A DNA stretch of 64,000 nt from an uncultured Collinsella sp. (lineage in GTDB: Bacteria; Actinomycetota; Coriobacteriia; Coriobacteriales; Coriobacteriaceae): the NCBI GenBank assembly GCA_900542165.1, contig UQMM01000004.1:1-64000 (forward strand), in the 5' to 3' direction. Numbering within the stretch: position 1 is the first letter of the stretch; each line of letters starts with the position of its first letter. The position numbers and the translations under genes were made by a program. The notes beneath the pieces were generated by a model. It saw nothing but the letters and a program-made list of their open reading frames with translations. It searched no databases and was not told the DNA's origin. Of this stretch, positions 25,535 through 34,201 are shown piece after piece.

Positions 25535-28285
25535 GTGAGCGATTGCAAGAGGGTTTACCGTTTTGGAACCGACGCCCAGGGCACCTGTGTCACCGAGGGC
25601 GACAAGTCCATGAACTTCGTGCTTGGCGGCAAAGGCGCTAACCTTGCCGAGATGAGCCGTATCGGCCTGCCGGTTCCCGGTGGCTTTACCATTACCTGCC
25701 AGACTTGCGTCGAGTACTCCGGTGCCGGCAACGTGTGGCCCGAGGGCGCACTCGATGAGATCGTTGCCGCCGAGGCGGACCTCGAGGCCCGCTGCGGCAA
25801 GAAGCTCGGCGACGCCTCCGATCCGCTGCTCGTGTCGGTTCGTTCGGGCGCTCCGTTCTCCATGCCCGGTATGATGGACACGGTCCTCAACTTGGGCCTC
25901 AATGACGATTCCGTCCAGGGCCTCATCGCGCAGACGCAGAACCCGCGTTTTGCCTGGGATAGCTATCGTCGCTTTATCCAGATGTTCTCCAACGTCGTCA
26001 TGGGTGTCGATGCCGACCTGTTCGAGAACGCCCTGACCCAGGCCCGCCTGGTCGCCGGCGTTCGCGTCGATTCCGAGCTTTCGGCCGAGGACCTGCAGGA
26101 ACTCGTCGAGACCTTTAAGGGCATCTTCTCCGAGAACGTCGATGCCGCCCTGTATCCCGAGCTCGAGGTCGCCGATGGCAAGCCCGTCTTCCCACACGAT
26201 CCGGAGCTCCAGCTGCGCCTTGCCATCCAGGCCGTCTTTGGCAGCTGGATGAACGAGCGCGCCTGCATCTATCGCAAACAGCACGGCATCTCCGACGAGC
26301 TCGGCACCGCCGTCAACGTGCAGGCCATGGCCTTTGGCAACAAGGGCGAGACCTCTGCGACAGGCGTCGCCTTTACGCGTAATCCGGCCGACGGCACCAA
26401 GGAGTTCTACGGTGACTTTTTGGTTAATGCCCAGGGCGAGGACGTCGTCGCCGGTATCCGCAACACCGAGCCCATCGCCGACCTCAAGACCACCCCGGGC
26501 CTCGAGTCCGCAGGTGAGGAGCTCGAGCGCGTGTTCCTGACGCTCGAGGATCATTACCGCGATATGTGCGATATCGAGTTTACCATCGAGCAGGGCAAGC
26601 TCTGGATGCTCCAGACCCGCGTGGGCAAGCGCACCGCCACCGCCGCCCTGCGCATCGCCATCGAAATGGTCGAGGAAGGCCTGATCACCCGCGAAGAGGC
26701 CGTGAGCCGCATCGATCCCGCGCAACTCGACCAGCTCCTTCACCCGCAGTTCGACGCCTCCAAGAAGTACGAGGCTCTCGCCAGCGGTCTTAATGCCAGC
26801 CCCGGTGCCGCCGTGGGCGAGGTCGTGTTCTCGAGCGACGACGCTGTCGCGCGTTCCGCCGAGGGTCACAAGGTCATTCTGGTTCGTTGGGAGACCAACC
26901 CCGACGACCTGAAGGGCATGGTCGCCGCCGAGGGCATCCTGACCAGCCACGGTGGCAAGACGAGCCATGCCGCCGTTATCGCCCGCGGCATGGGTACGCC
27001 CTGTGTCTGCGGCGTTGAGCGCTTCCACATCGACGCCGCCGAGAAGGTCGTGCGTATCGAGGGCATCGACCGCGTGCTGCGCGAGGGCGATGTCATTTCC
27101 ATCGACGGTACCCAGGGTATCGTCGTCGACGGCGCCGTTGATCTGGTCTCGGCCGAGCTCACCGGCGATCTGGACACTATCCTGTCCTGGGCCGATGAGA
27201 TTCGTCTGGACGAGACCTGTGGCCATGCCAACCATGTGCGCGTCAACGCCGACAATCCCGAGGATGCCGAGCTCGCACTCGAGTTTGGCGCCGAGGCTAT
27301 TGGCCTGTGCCGCACCGAGCACATGTTCCTAGGCGACCGTAAGAACATCATCCAGAGCTTTATCCTGTCTGACGATGAGGCCGTGAAGCAGCAGGCCCTG
27401 GCCGACCTGCTCAAGGTTCAGACCGAGGACTTCCTGGCGATGTTCAAGACCATGTCCGGTCGCGATGTGGTCGTCCGCCTGCTCGATCCGCCGCTTCATG
27501 AGTTCCTGGATAATCCTCGCGACCTCGAGGTCGCCATCACCAAGAAGGAAGCCGCCGGCGCCAGCGAGGAAGAGCTTGCCGTCCTGCGCGCCCGCCTGCG
27601 TCGTATCGACGGCATGATCGAGTCCAACCCGATGCTCGGCCTGCGCGGCGTTCGCCTGTCCGTCGTCTTTAGCGATCTGCCGCTCATGCAGGTTCGCGCC
27701 GTCGCCACGGCCGCTGCCCGCCTAATCAAGGAGGGCGTCGATCCGCGCCCCGAGATCATGGTTCCGCTCGTTTCCATCACGGCCGAGCATGTCCAGACCC
27801 GCGAGGTCATCGAGCGCGTGATCGCCGAGGTTTCCGTCGAAGAAGGCGTCGAGCTCAATATTCCCGTGGGCACGATGCTCGAGCTGCCGCGCGCCTGCAT
27901 GGTCGCTGACGAGATCGCCCACCATGCCGACTTCTTCTGCTTTGGCACCAACGACCTCACCCAGACGACCTTCGGTTTCTCGCGTGACGACGCCGAGGCT
28001 AAGTTCATCCCGCTGTACATGCATAAGAAGATTCTGAAGGACAACCCCTTCGAGACCATCGATACGGCAGTACTCGAGCTGGTACGCATGGCCGTCGAGA
28101 AGGGCCGTGCCACCAACCCCGACATGCACTTTGGCGTGTGCGGTGAGCACGGCGGCGACCCCAAGTCCATCAAGGGCCTGTTTAACGTGGCCGACGTGGA
28201 CTACGTGTCCTGCTCGCCCTACCGCGTGCCCCTCGCGCGCTTGGCTGCCGCCCAGGCCAAGCTCGAGGCCAAGCGTCCCGCCTAA
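25535..28285 (+). CDS. ppdK: Pyruvate, phosphate dikinase
   Basis: About 916 residues. PPDK interconverts pyruvate + ATP + Pi and PEP + AMP + PPi. The N-terminal ATP-grasp region has FVLGGKGANLAEMSRIGLPV and VRSGAPFSMPGMMDTVLNLG. The central swivel has GGKTSHAAVIARGMGTPCV, with catalytic His478 and regulatory Thr476. The C-terminal PEP barrel has GLCRTEHMF, MVPLVSITAEHV, FGTNDLTQTTFGFSRDD and FGVCGEHGGDP. The GTG at 25535, preceded by GGAAGGGGA, is preferred over a GTG seven codons earlier that overlaps this site. Anaerobes use it for PPi-linked glycolysis or gluconeogenesis. The regulator gene lies directly upstream. Confidence 0.97.
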   Translation: MSDCKRVYRFGTDAQGTCVTEGDKSMNFVLGGKGANLAEMSRIGLPVPGGFTITCQTCVEYSGAGNVWPEGALDEIVAAEADLEARCGKKLGDASDPLLVSVRSGAPFSMPGMMDTVLNLGLNDDSVQGLIAQTQNPRFAWDSYRRFIQMFSNVVMGVDADLFENALTQARLVAGVRVDSELSAEDLQELVETFKGIFSENVDAALYPELEVADGKPVFPHDPELQLRLAIQAVFGSWMNERACIYRKQHGISDELGTAVNVQAMAFGNKGETSATGVAFTRNPADGTKEFYGDFLVNAQGEDVVAGIRNTEPIADLKTTPGLESAGEELERVFLTLEDHYRDMCDIEFTIEQGKLWMLQTRVGKRTATAALRIAIEMVEEGLITREEAVSRIDPAQLDQLLHPQFDASKKYEALASGLNASPGAAVGEVVFSSDDAVARSAEGHKVILVRWETNPDDLKGMVAAEGILTSHGGKTSHAAVIARGMGTPCVCGVERFHIDAAEKVVRIEGIDRVLREGDVISIDGTQGIVVDGAVDLVSAELTGDLDTILSWADEIRLDETCGHANHVRVNADNPEDAELALEFGAEAIGLCRTEHMFLGDRKNIIQSFILSDDEAVKQQALADLLKVQTEDFLAMFKTMSGRDVVVRLLDPPLHEFLDNPRDLEVAITKKEAAGASEEELAVLRARLRRIDGMIESNPMLGLRGVRLSVVFSDLPLMQVRAVATAAARLIKEGVDPRPEIMVPLVSITAEHVQTREVIERVIAEVSVEEGVELNIPVGTMLELPRACMVADEIAHHADFFCFGTNDLTQTTFGFSRDDAEAKFIPLYMHKKILKDNPFETIDTAVLELVRMAVEKGRATNPDMHFGVCGEHGGDPKSIKGLFNVADVDYVSCSPYRVPLARLAAAQAKLEAKRPA

Positions 28286-28324
28286 CGTTTTGGGCGTAGA
28301 CGCCTAGTGTAGCCCCCCTTCATG

Positions 28325-28352
28325 CCGCCCGTCTCATTTGTGAGACGGGCGG
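28325..28352 (+). terminator. Hairpin terminator after ppdK
   Basis: CCGCCCGTCTCA and TGAGACGGGCGG form a perfect 12-bp stem with a TTTG loop, followed by a short T-poor tail (TTATCATG). Stem strength is high and the U-tract weak. Confidence 0.65.
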
Positions 28353-28398
28353 TTATCATGTGCGGGTTTTGTCTTTTTGTCTGCGTAAAAAATTGTTC

Positions 28399-28426
28399 TT
28401 GCAGCAGAAACCCGCGCGTGTATACT
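28399..28426 (+). promoter_or_regulatory. Probable promoter for rplS
   Basis: TATACT at 28421-28426 is a strong -10. TTGCAG 16 bases upstream is a partial -35. Predicted start is near 28433, giving a leader of about 63 bases that contains the hairpin listed next. Confidence 0.45.
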
Positions 28427-28447
28427 CGAATACGTTTGTTCAACTAC

Positions 28448-28471
28448 GTGCCGGCCATGGTGGTACGGCAC
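28448..28471 (+). promoter_or_regulatory. rplS leader: Leader hairpin before rplS
   Basis: GTGCCG and CGGCAC pair, with an inner CCA/TGG extension, 25 bases before the L19 start. Ribosomal protein genes often carry such autoregulatory leaders. No match to a known L19 leader can be claimed from sequence alone. Confidence 0.35.
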
Positions 28472-28495
28472 CTCTAGAAGAGTAAGGAATTGCAC

Positions 28496-28837
28496 ATGGA
28501 TTACATCCGCGCAATCGAGCGTCAGCAGATCCGCGAGGACATTCCTCAGGTTCGCGTCGCCGACAACGTCAAGGTTCACTACCGCATTAAGGAAGGCGAC
28601 CGCGAGCGCATCCAGGTCTTCCAGGGCGACGTCATCCGCATGGCCGGCGCCGGTGCCCGCGAGACCTTCACCGTCCGCAAGATGTCCTTCGGTGTCGGTG
28701 TTGAGCGTACCTTCCCGCTTCACAGCCCCAAGATCGCCAAGCTCGAGGTCGTTCGTCATGGTCGCGTCCGTCGCGCCAAGCTGTACTACCTCCGCGACAA
28801 GGTGGGCAAGGCTGCTCGCATCCCCGAGAAGCGCTAA
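28496..28837 (+). CDS. rplS: Large ribosomal subunit protein bL19
   Basis: 113 residues. DYIRAIERQQIREDIPQVRV, VHYRIKEGDRERIQVFQGDV, FTVRKMSFGVGVERTFPLHS and RHGRVRRAKLYYLRDKVGKA cover the whole L19 fold, which sits at the 30S-50S interface. The ATG has AAGGA 7 bases upstream; a TTG two codons earlier is rejected. It is a single-gene unit with its own promoter and terminator. Confidence 0.98.
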   Translation: MDYIRAIERQQIREDIPQVRVADNVKVHYRIKEGDRERIQVFQGDVIRMAGAGARETFTVRKMSFGVGVERTFPLHSPKIAKLEVVRHGRVRRAKLYYLRDKVGKAARIPEKR

Positions 28838-28871
28838 GAAGATCGCAGCGTCTGTCCACTCGTTTGGACAC

Positions 28872-28901
28872 AAGGGTCACCTTCGGGTGGCCCTTCTTTT
28901 T
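28872..28901 (+). terminator. Terminator after rplS
   Basis: AAGGGTCACC and GGTGGCCCTT close on a TTCG tetraloop, then CTTTTT. One mismatch in the stem. It lies only 29 bases before the rnhB start, so rnhB probably depends on read-through. Confidence 0.9.
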
Positions 28902-28930
28902 ATCTGATTTGCATGCAAGGAGGGCCTGGT

Positions 28931-29719
28931 ATGGCCAACATGACGAGCTCGGTTTCGGCATCGCAGGTTGCCGGTGAGTTGGCGAGCGCCACGTTTGAGG
29001 AGATTCCCGCCCTCGTGGAGCATTATCGCGAGGACCCGCGCCAGCAGGTGATCAAGGCTTGCGAACGCGCCCTCAAACGCCATGCCAAAGAGCTTGCCGA
29101 GCGCGAGCGCGTCAATGACATGTACGAGCTTATGCATGAGCTTGGCGGCGATGGAGTGGTCGTTGGTGTCGACGAGGTGGGTCGCGGATCGGTGGCCGGT
29201 CCTTTGACGGTATGCGCTGTCTGCCTTCCTATGGAGCCGCGCGTCTGGGGCATCAACGATTCCAAAAAGCTCACGCCGGCGCGCCGCGAGTTGCTCTCAG
29301 TGAAGATTGCCGAGGTGGCGACGGCGATCGGTTTTTGCCATATCGCGCCTAAGGATATCGATGAGATGGGCATGGCCCGTGCTATCCGTACCGCCGTTGC
29401 GGGCGCCGTGGCCGATACGGGGCTCGAGCCCGATTGCGTGCTTATGGATGGCAACCCCTTGGGCGCCGTTCCTAACGAGCGCGATGTGGTGAAGGGCGAT
29501 GCCAAGATCGCCTGCATCGCCGCGGCGTCCATCATGGCCAAGGTCACGCGTGACGAGATGATGGTCGAGTACGACGCCGAGTATCCCGAGTACCATCTGG
29601 CCGAGTCGAAGGGCTATGCGAGCCCCGAGCACATCGAGGCCATTCGCAAACATGGACTTTGTCCGCTGCACCGCGTGAGCTTTTGCGGAAACTTTCTGCA
29701 GACTGAGCGCCTTTTCTAG
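28931..29719 (+). CDS. rnhB: Ribonuclease HII
   Basis: 262 residues. The enzyme removes misincorporated ribonucleotides and RNA in RNA-DNA hybrids. Catalytic acids: VVGVDEVGRGSVAGPL (Asp-Glu), VLMDGNPLG (Asp), and DAEYPEY downstream. INDSKKLTPARRE and HRVSFCGNF are typical. About 75 residues precede the catalytic domain (VEHYREDPRQQVIKACERAL), a known variant N-terminal extension seen in some Gram-positive enzymes. The ATG at 28931 follows AAGGAGGG; the ATG six codons earlier precedes it. Confidence 0.95.
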   Translation: MANMTSSVSASQVAGELASATFEEIPALVEHYREDPRQQVIKACERALKRHAKELAERERVNDMYELMHELGGDGVVVGVDEVGRGSVAGPLTVCAVCLPMEPRVWGINDSKKLTPARRELLSVKIAEVATAIGFCHIAPKDIDEMGMARAIRTAVAGAVADTGLEPDCVLMDGNPLGAVPNERDVVKGDAKIACIAAASIMAKVTRDEMMVEYDAEYPEYHLAESKGYASPEHIEAIRKHGLCPLHRVSFCGNFLQTERLF

Positions 29720-29768
29720 GCCAATTGTGGAGACATGGACCTCTGGGGTTTTATAAACCTGCTGGTAG

Positions 29769-29809
29769 CGGGCCGTATGCAACACCATTGTTGCGTACGG
29801 CCCGTTTTT
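29769..29809 (+). terminator. Terminator after rnhB
   Basis: GGGCCGTATGCAACA pairs with TGTTGCGTACGGCCC (one G-T pair) around CCAT, followed by G and TTTTTT. It separates rnhB from yraN; the next 99 bases show no clear promoter. Confidence 0.88.
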
Positions 29810-29908
29810 TGACGGCATTTGGTCAGCTTTTGGTTTGCTTCCGGTACTTACCCGCATGAAAGGTGCCCTCATCATCGGGGCAATGCAGTGTGCGGGAAAG
29901 GAGACCCC

Positions 29909-30394
29909 ATGAGTGCCGCAAGCAAAAAGAGCAAGACGCAGCAGCTCAAGGAGCGTTGGGAAAACGGCGAGCTCGACTCCAGGGCGATGACGCCCGAGTT
30001 TATCAAGGGACTCAGTCCCCGCGAGCTAGGCATGCTGGGCGAGCTGATCACCATCGACTACTTTAACGAGCGCGGCTACACCTTGCTGGAGCAGGGCTAT
30101 CGTTGCACCGAGGGCGAGGCCGATCTGGTGCTGCTCGATGAGCTCGACGATGTCGTGGTGATGGCCGAGGTCAAGACCAGACGCGTTTCGCTGGATTGCA
30201 CCACGCGGGTCTTTCCCGAGGAGGCCGTGGACGCCCAAAAGCAACGCCGCTACCGCCGCATCGCAAGTTGCTATCTCATGGAGCATTATCCGCTCAAGGC
30301 GATTCGCTTCGATGCTGTGGGTGTCACCATCCGCGGCGGGCATATCGCCGAGATCGAGCATCAGTACAACGCGTTCGATTGGCAGGTGTCGTGA
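29909..30394 (+). CDS. yraN: UPF0102 YraN-family endonuclease-like protein
   Basis: 161 residues. The nuclease-like fold is recognised by LGELITIDYFNERGYTLLEQ, CTEGEADLVLLDELDDVVVM, AEVKTRR and QKQRRYRRIASCYL. These give the E-x-D-E-x-K order of a restriction-like active site. Cellular function is unproven. The first 45 residues are a polar extension. The ATG has AAAGGAG upstream; a longer in-frame opening has no ribosome site. The stop overlaps the ATG of yifB by one base. Confidence 0.9.
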   Translation: MSAASKKSKTQQLKERWENGELDSRAMTPEFIKGLSPRELGMLGELITIDYFNERGYTLLEQGYRCTEGEADLVLLDELDDVVVMAEVKTRRVSLDCTTRVFPEEAVDAQKQRRYRRIASCYLMEHYPLKAIRFDAVGVTIRGGHIAEIEHQYNAFDWQVS

Positions 30395-31917
30395 TGGCGT
30401 TCGAGACGTTTGCCGTTCACGCGGCCTGCATCCGCGGCGTCGAGGCGATTCACGTCACGGTCGAGGTCTCGCTTGCCGGTGGCGTTCCGGGCATCCAGAT
30501 GCTCGGCATTCCGAGTATGGAGGTGATGGAGTCACGCGGTCGTATTCGCTGCGCGATGCGCTCCGCCGGGTTCGAGATCCCGCGCTCGGGCATTACCGTT
30601 AACCTGGCACCCGGCGATATCCGCAAGACCGGTAGCGGCTTTGACCTGCCCATCGCCATCGCGGTTCTAGCGGCCGATGAGCAGATTCCCCGTGACAACC
30701 TCGATCGCTGCCTTATCGCAGGTGAGCTTGGTCTGGACGGTACGGTGCTTCCCGTCAAGGGCGAGGTGGCGTTTCAGCTATTGGCTCGCGACATGGGGCT
30801 GTCTTTTATCGCCGGCAGGTCCGACCAGCATGTGCCACTCGCGGGCGTAGATTGCGGCTTTATCGACCATCTGTCTCAGCTTGCTCATGGCATGGGCGAT
30901 GCCGCACGGCACTACTTGGATTCCGAGGGTGTCGAGGCGACCTTTGAGCCCGAGCTCGACTATGCAGACGTGCTGGGGCAGGAAGTCGCTAAACGCGGCA
31001 TGGCGCTTGCGGCGGCAGGAGAACTCGGCTTGCTCATGATCGGGTCTCCGGGATCGGGCAAGACGATGCTCGCACGCCGTATGACCGGCATCCTGCCCGA
31101 GCTTTCCGTTGAGGATCAGCAGGAGGCACTGTGCATCCATTCGGTTTTGGGTGAGAACATTGATGGCTTGTTGGCGGGGCACCGCCCCTTCCGCAGTCCC
31201 CACCACAGTATTTCGACCGCAGGCCTTATCGGCGGCGGGCGCCCGGTGCACCCGGGTGAGATCAGCCTTGCTCATGGCGGCGTGCTCTTTTTGGACGAGC
31301 TTGCCGAGTTTCCCACTGGCGTGCTGCAGACGCTGCGTCAGCCCATCGAGCGCGGCTACGTGAGGATCGTACGCGTCGACGGGGCTTTTACCTTCCCGTC
31401 GCGCTTTCAGCTGCTGGCTGCGAGCAATCCCTGCCCCTGCGGCTTTTTGGGCGATCGCGAGGTGCCGTGTCGCTGCTCGGCGGCGATGGTCGAGCGCTAT
31501 CGGTCTAAACTGCGCGGTCCTTTGGCCGACCGTATCGACATGATGATCGATGTGACCCGTCCCGACCCTCAAGTGATTATCGAGGGTGCGGAGGGCATGT
31601 CGTCGGCCGAGTTACGTGACTACGTTGTGCGCGGTCGCGCCTTTCGCGCTTGGCGCGAATCCCGCATGGACGATGCGGATGCCGAGGCCGAGGATGACGA
31701 GACTCGGTCCATTGACGGCGTCGTTTCGACCTTTGAGCTCGATGATGCGGCGGAGAAGTGTGTGCTCGGCCTGTCGAAGCGCACGCATCTCACAGGGCGT
31801 GGCATCGTGCGCCTTGTTCGCATTGCGCGCACGATCGCAGATGTCGCCGAGAGCGAGCAGGTGACGCAGGACCACGTGCTCGAGGCGGCGATGTACCAGG
31901 GAAGGAGGGACCAATGA
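30394..31917 (+). CDS. YifB/ComM-family Mg-chelatase-like AAA+ ATPase
   Basis: 507 residues. Residues 1-190 are the ChlI-like N-domain (VEVSLAGGVPGIQMLGIPS, GITVNLAPGDIRKTGSGFDL). A Walker A GSPGSGKTM follows near 216, with HHSISTAGLIGGG, LFLDELAEF (Walker B) and SNPCPCG. The C-terminal domain follows (TGRGIVRLVRIARTIAD). ComM-type members promote branch migration during natural transformation. The gene sits next to dprA, which fits. The start overlaps yraN by one base. Confidence 0.93.
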   Translation: MAFETFAVHAACIRGVEAIHVTVEVSLAGGVPGIQMLGIPSMEVMESRGRIRCAMRSAGFEIPRSGITVNLAPGDIRKTGSGFDLPIAIAVLAADEQIPRDNLDRCLIAGELGLDGTVLPVKGEVAFQLLARDMGLSFIAGRSDQHVPLAGVDCGFIDHLSQLAHGMGDAARHYLDSEGVEATFEPELDYADVLGQEVAKRGMALAAAGELGLLMIGSPGSGKTMLARRMTGILPELSVEDQQEALCIHSVLGENIDGLLAGHRPFRSPHHSISTAGLIGGGRPVHPGEISLAHGGVLFLDELAEFPTGVLQTLRQPIERGYVRIVRVDGAFTFPSRFQLLAASNPCPCGFLGDREVPCRCSAAMVERYRSKLRGPLADRIDMMIDVTRPDPQVIIEGAEGMSSAELRDYVVRGRAFRAWRESRMDDADAEAEDDETRSIDGVVSTFELDDAAEKCVLGLSKRTHLTGRGIVRLVRIARTIADVAESEQVTQDHVLEAAMYQGRRDQ

Positions 31918-32849
31918 TGGCTGAGGGGACCTTCGAGCTGCATCCAGGTGACGCGTTGTATCCCGAGACCGTTTTGGAGCTTTCTGATGTACCTCAGACG
32001 CTCTATGTGCGCGGCAACCCCGAGGCGCTTTCGACGCCCGCGCTCTCCATCATCGGTGCGCGAAAGGCCTCGCCGTATGGTCTTGCCGTGGCAGAGCTTG
32101 CGGCGAAGGTGGCGGTTGAGGCGGGAGTGACGGTAGTTTCGGGCGGTGCAGTCGGTTGTGACCAGGCCTCGGGTTGGGCTGCGGTCAACGCCGGCGGCAA
32201 ACACGTCGTGGTGCTGGGGACGGGCGCCGACGTGGTCTACCCGCGTTCGAGCGCGGGGCTTATTACGCGCACGCTCGATACGGGCGGCGCGGTCGTGTCG
32301 ATCTCTCCGTGGGGCATGGGTCCGCGCAAGTTTGCCTTTCCGCGTCGCAATCGCGTGATCGCGGCCCTGTCGCAAGCCCTCTTTGTATCCGAGGCGGGTA
32401 TGCCTTCCGGGACGTTTTCTACAGCCGAGGCTGCTATGGATTTGGGGCGCGAACTTCTTGCCGTGCCGGGGTCGATCCTATCGCCCGAGTCGCGTGGCAC
32501 GAATTACCTCATTGCGAACGGTGCCTGCTGCATTGTCGACGAGGAGTCCATCGAGATGGCTATCTCTCGCATATACGGCACCCTGCGCTACTCGCGCCCC
32601 GATGCTCCCGGCATTGCCGACCTGAATCCAACACAGCAGACCGTGATGCATGCGCTCATCGCCTCTCCGCTCAAGGTCGACGACATCGCGGCGCTCGTCT
32701 CACTCGATGCTGTCGGCGTACTCAAACTCTTGGGTTCGCTTGAACTCGAGGGCCTTATCGAGCGCATGATGGATGGAAGGTATGCGCCCTCCAAGTTTGC
32801 CCTTCACGCCCAGACGCCCTTCGGTCACAATGGAAAACGTGTCAATTAG
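31914..32849 (+). CDS. dprA: DNA-processing protein DprA
   Basis: 311 residues. DprA loads RecA on incoming single-stranded DNA during transformation. The Rossmann core has SIIGARKASPYGLAVAEL, VSGGAVGCDQASGWAAVNAG, VVVLGTGADVVYPRS, GPRKFAFPRRNRVIAALSQ, EAGMPSGTFSTAEAAMDLGR and SPESRGTNYLIANGA. A C-terminal winged-helix-like segment follows (SPLKVDDIAALVSLDAVGVL). The ATG follows GAAGGAGG and overlaps the yifB stop. The family N-terminal SAM-like domain appears short or absent. Confidence 0.94.
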   Translation: MMAEGTFELHPGDALYPETVLELSDVPQTLYVRGNPEALSTPALSIIGARKASPYGLAVAELAAKVAVEAGVTVVSGGAVGCDQASGWAAVNAGGKHVVVLGTGADVVYPRSSAGLITRTLDTGGAVVSISPWGMGPRKFAFPRRNRVIAALSQALFVSEAGMPSGTFSTAEAAMDLGRELLAVPGSILSPESRGTNYLIANGACCIVDEESIEMAISRIYGTLRYSRPDAPGIADLNPTQQTVMHALIASPLKVDDIAALVSLDAVGVLKLLGSLELEGLIERMMDGRYAPSKFALHAQTPFGHNGKRVN

Positions 32850-32863
32850 AAAGGTGTTTGCAG

Positions 32864-34201
32864 ATGCAGTTCGATCAGGTGACGGTTATCGGTGGCGGTC
32901 TGGCGGGTTCGGAATGCGCGATCCAGCTGGCAGACCGCGGGTTTGCCGTAAAGCTGTGCGAGATGCGCCCCCAGGTGAGCTCCCCGGCTCACCATACCGA
33001 TCACCTGGCAGAGCTCGTCTGCTCCAATTCGTTTAAGTCGACCCGTCCGGATTCCGCGGCTGGTTTGCTGAAGGCCGAGCTTGAGCGCATGGGTTCAGTC
33101 CTGCTCGACTGCGCCCATCGCGCTGCTGTTCCCGCTGGTGGCGCCCTGGCGGTCGACCGTGTTACATTCTCCGAGCTCGTCGAGGCTGAGGTTGCCGCCC
33201 GCCCCAATATCGAGGTCGTTCACGGCGAGGTCACCCAGATCCCCGAGGGCCACGTGGTCATTGCCGCGGGCCCGCTGTGTTCACCGGCGCTGAGCGAAGA
33301 GGTCATGAAGCTCGTCGGTGGCGACGCCCTTGCGTTCTTCGATGCCGCGGCGCCGATCGTCGATGCCTCCACGCTCGATATGGACGTGCTGTTTTCGCAG
33401 TCGCGCTACGAGGAGCAGGGGAGCGGCGACTATCTCAACGCTCCGCTCAACAAGGAGGAGTACGAGGCCTTTATCGAGGCGCTCACCACGGCCGACCGCG
33501 TGGTGCTCAAGGACTTTGAGGGCGGCGATCTGTTCCAGGCCTGCCAGCCTGCCGAGGAGGTTGCGCGCACCGGCAAGGACGCCATTCGCTTTGGCGCCAT
33601 GAAGCCCGTCGGCCTCACCGACCCGCGTACCGGACGTCGCCCTTGGGCGGCGATTCAGCTGCGTGCCGAGAACAAGGAGAAGACCGCCTATAACCTGGTG
33701 GGCTTCCAGACCAACCTGACCTTTGGCGAGCAGAAGCGCGTCTTCCATATGGTGCCGGGCCTGGAGAACGCTGAGTTCTTCCGCTACGGTGTCATGCACC
33801 GCAATACCTTTGTCGACGCCCCGCACGTGCTCGATGGCACCTTTGCCGTGCCCGGTACCGGCGTGCGCCTGGCCGGTCAGATCACCGGCACCGAGGGGTA
33901 CATGGAAGCCGTGGCGACCGGTCTGCTCGCGGCGCTCAACACCTATGCAGAGGCTATCGGCGCCGATTCCGTCGAGTTGCCCCGCGTGGGCGCCCTGGGT
34001 GCGCTCGTGGGCTATGCGACCGATCCTGCCACCGTGGGCTATCAGCCCATGCATGTCAACTTTGGCCTGGTGCCGCCGCTCGAGGACGGTAAGCGCCGCA
34101 GCAAGCGCGACCGCTATCAGGCCTATGCGGACCGTGCGCTCGAGGCCCTCGATGCCTACTTGGCCACGCGTTCCGACTTGTTTGGAGGCGACCGGTCATA
34201 G
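32864..34201 (+). CDS. trmFO: tRNA m5U54 methyltransferase TrmFO
   Basis: 445 residues. The enzyme makes ribothymidine at tRNA position 54 using methylene-THF and FAD. N-terminal dinucleotide fold VTVIGGGLAGSECAIQLADR, then RPQVSSPAHHTDHLAELVCS, NSFKSTRPDSAAGLLKAEL and FMEAVATG-type GYMEAVATGLLAALN. This flavoenzyme is found mainly in Firmicutes, deltaproteobacteria and some Actinobacteria, not in gammaproteobacteria. The ATG at 32864 fits AAAGGTG 8-9 bases upstream. Its final TAG overlaps the probable start of the Xer gene. Confidence 0.96.
   Translation: MQFDQVTVIGGGLAGSECAIQLADRGFAVKLCEMRPQVSSPAHHTDHLAELVCSNSFKSTRPDSAAGLLKAELERMGSVLLDCAHRAAVPAGGALAVDRVTFSELVEAEVAARPNIEVVHGEVTQIPEGHVVIAAGPLCSPALSEEVMKLVGGDALAFFDAAAPIVDASTLDMDVLFSQSRYEEQGSGDYLNAPLNKEEYEAFIEALTTADRVVLKDFEGGDLFQACQPAEEVARTGKDAIRFGAMKPVGLTDPRTGRRPWAAIQLRAENKEKTAYNLVGFQTNLTFGEQKRVFHMVPGLENAEFFRYGVMHRNTFVDAPHVLDGTFAVPGTGVRLAGQITGTEGYMEAVATGLLAALNTYAEAIGADSVELPRVGALGALVGYATDPATVGYQPMHVNFGLVPPLEDGKRRSKRDRYQAYADRALEALDAYLATRSDLFGGDRS

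Noticed and set aside
30196..30393. Longer yifB start upstream
   Set aside because: This region encodes yraN in another frame, and ATG 30394 overlaps the yraN stop.
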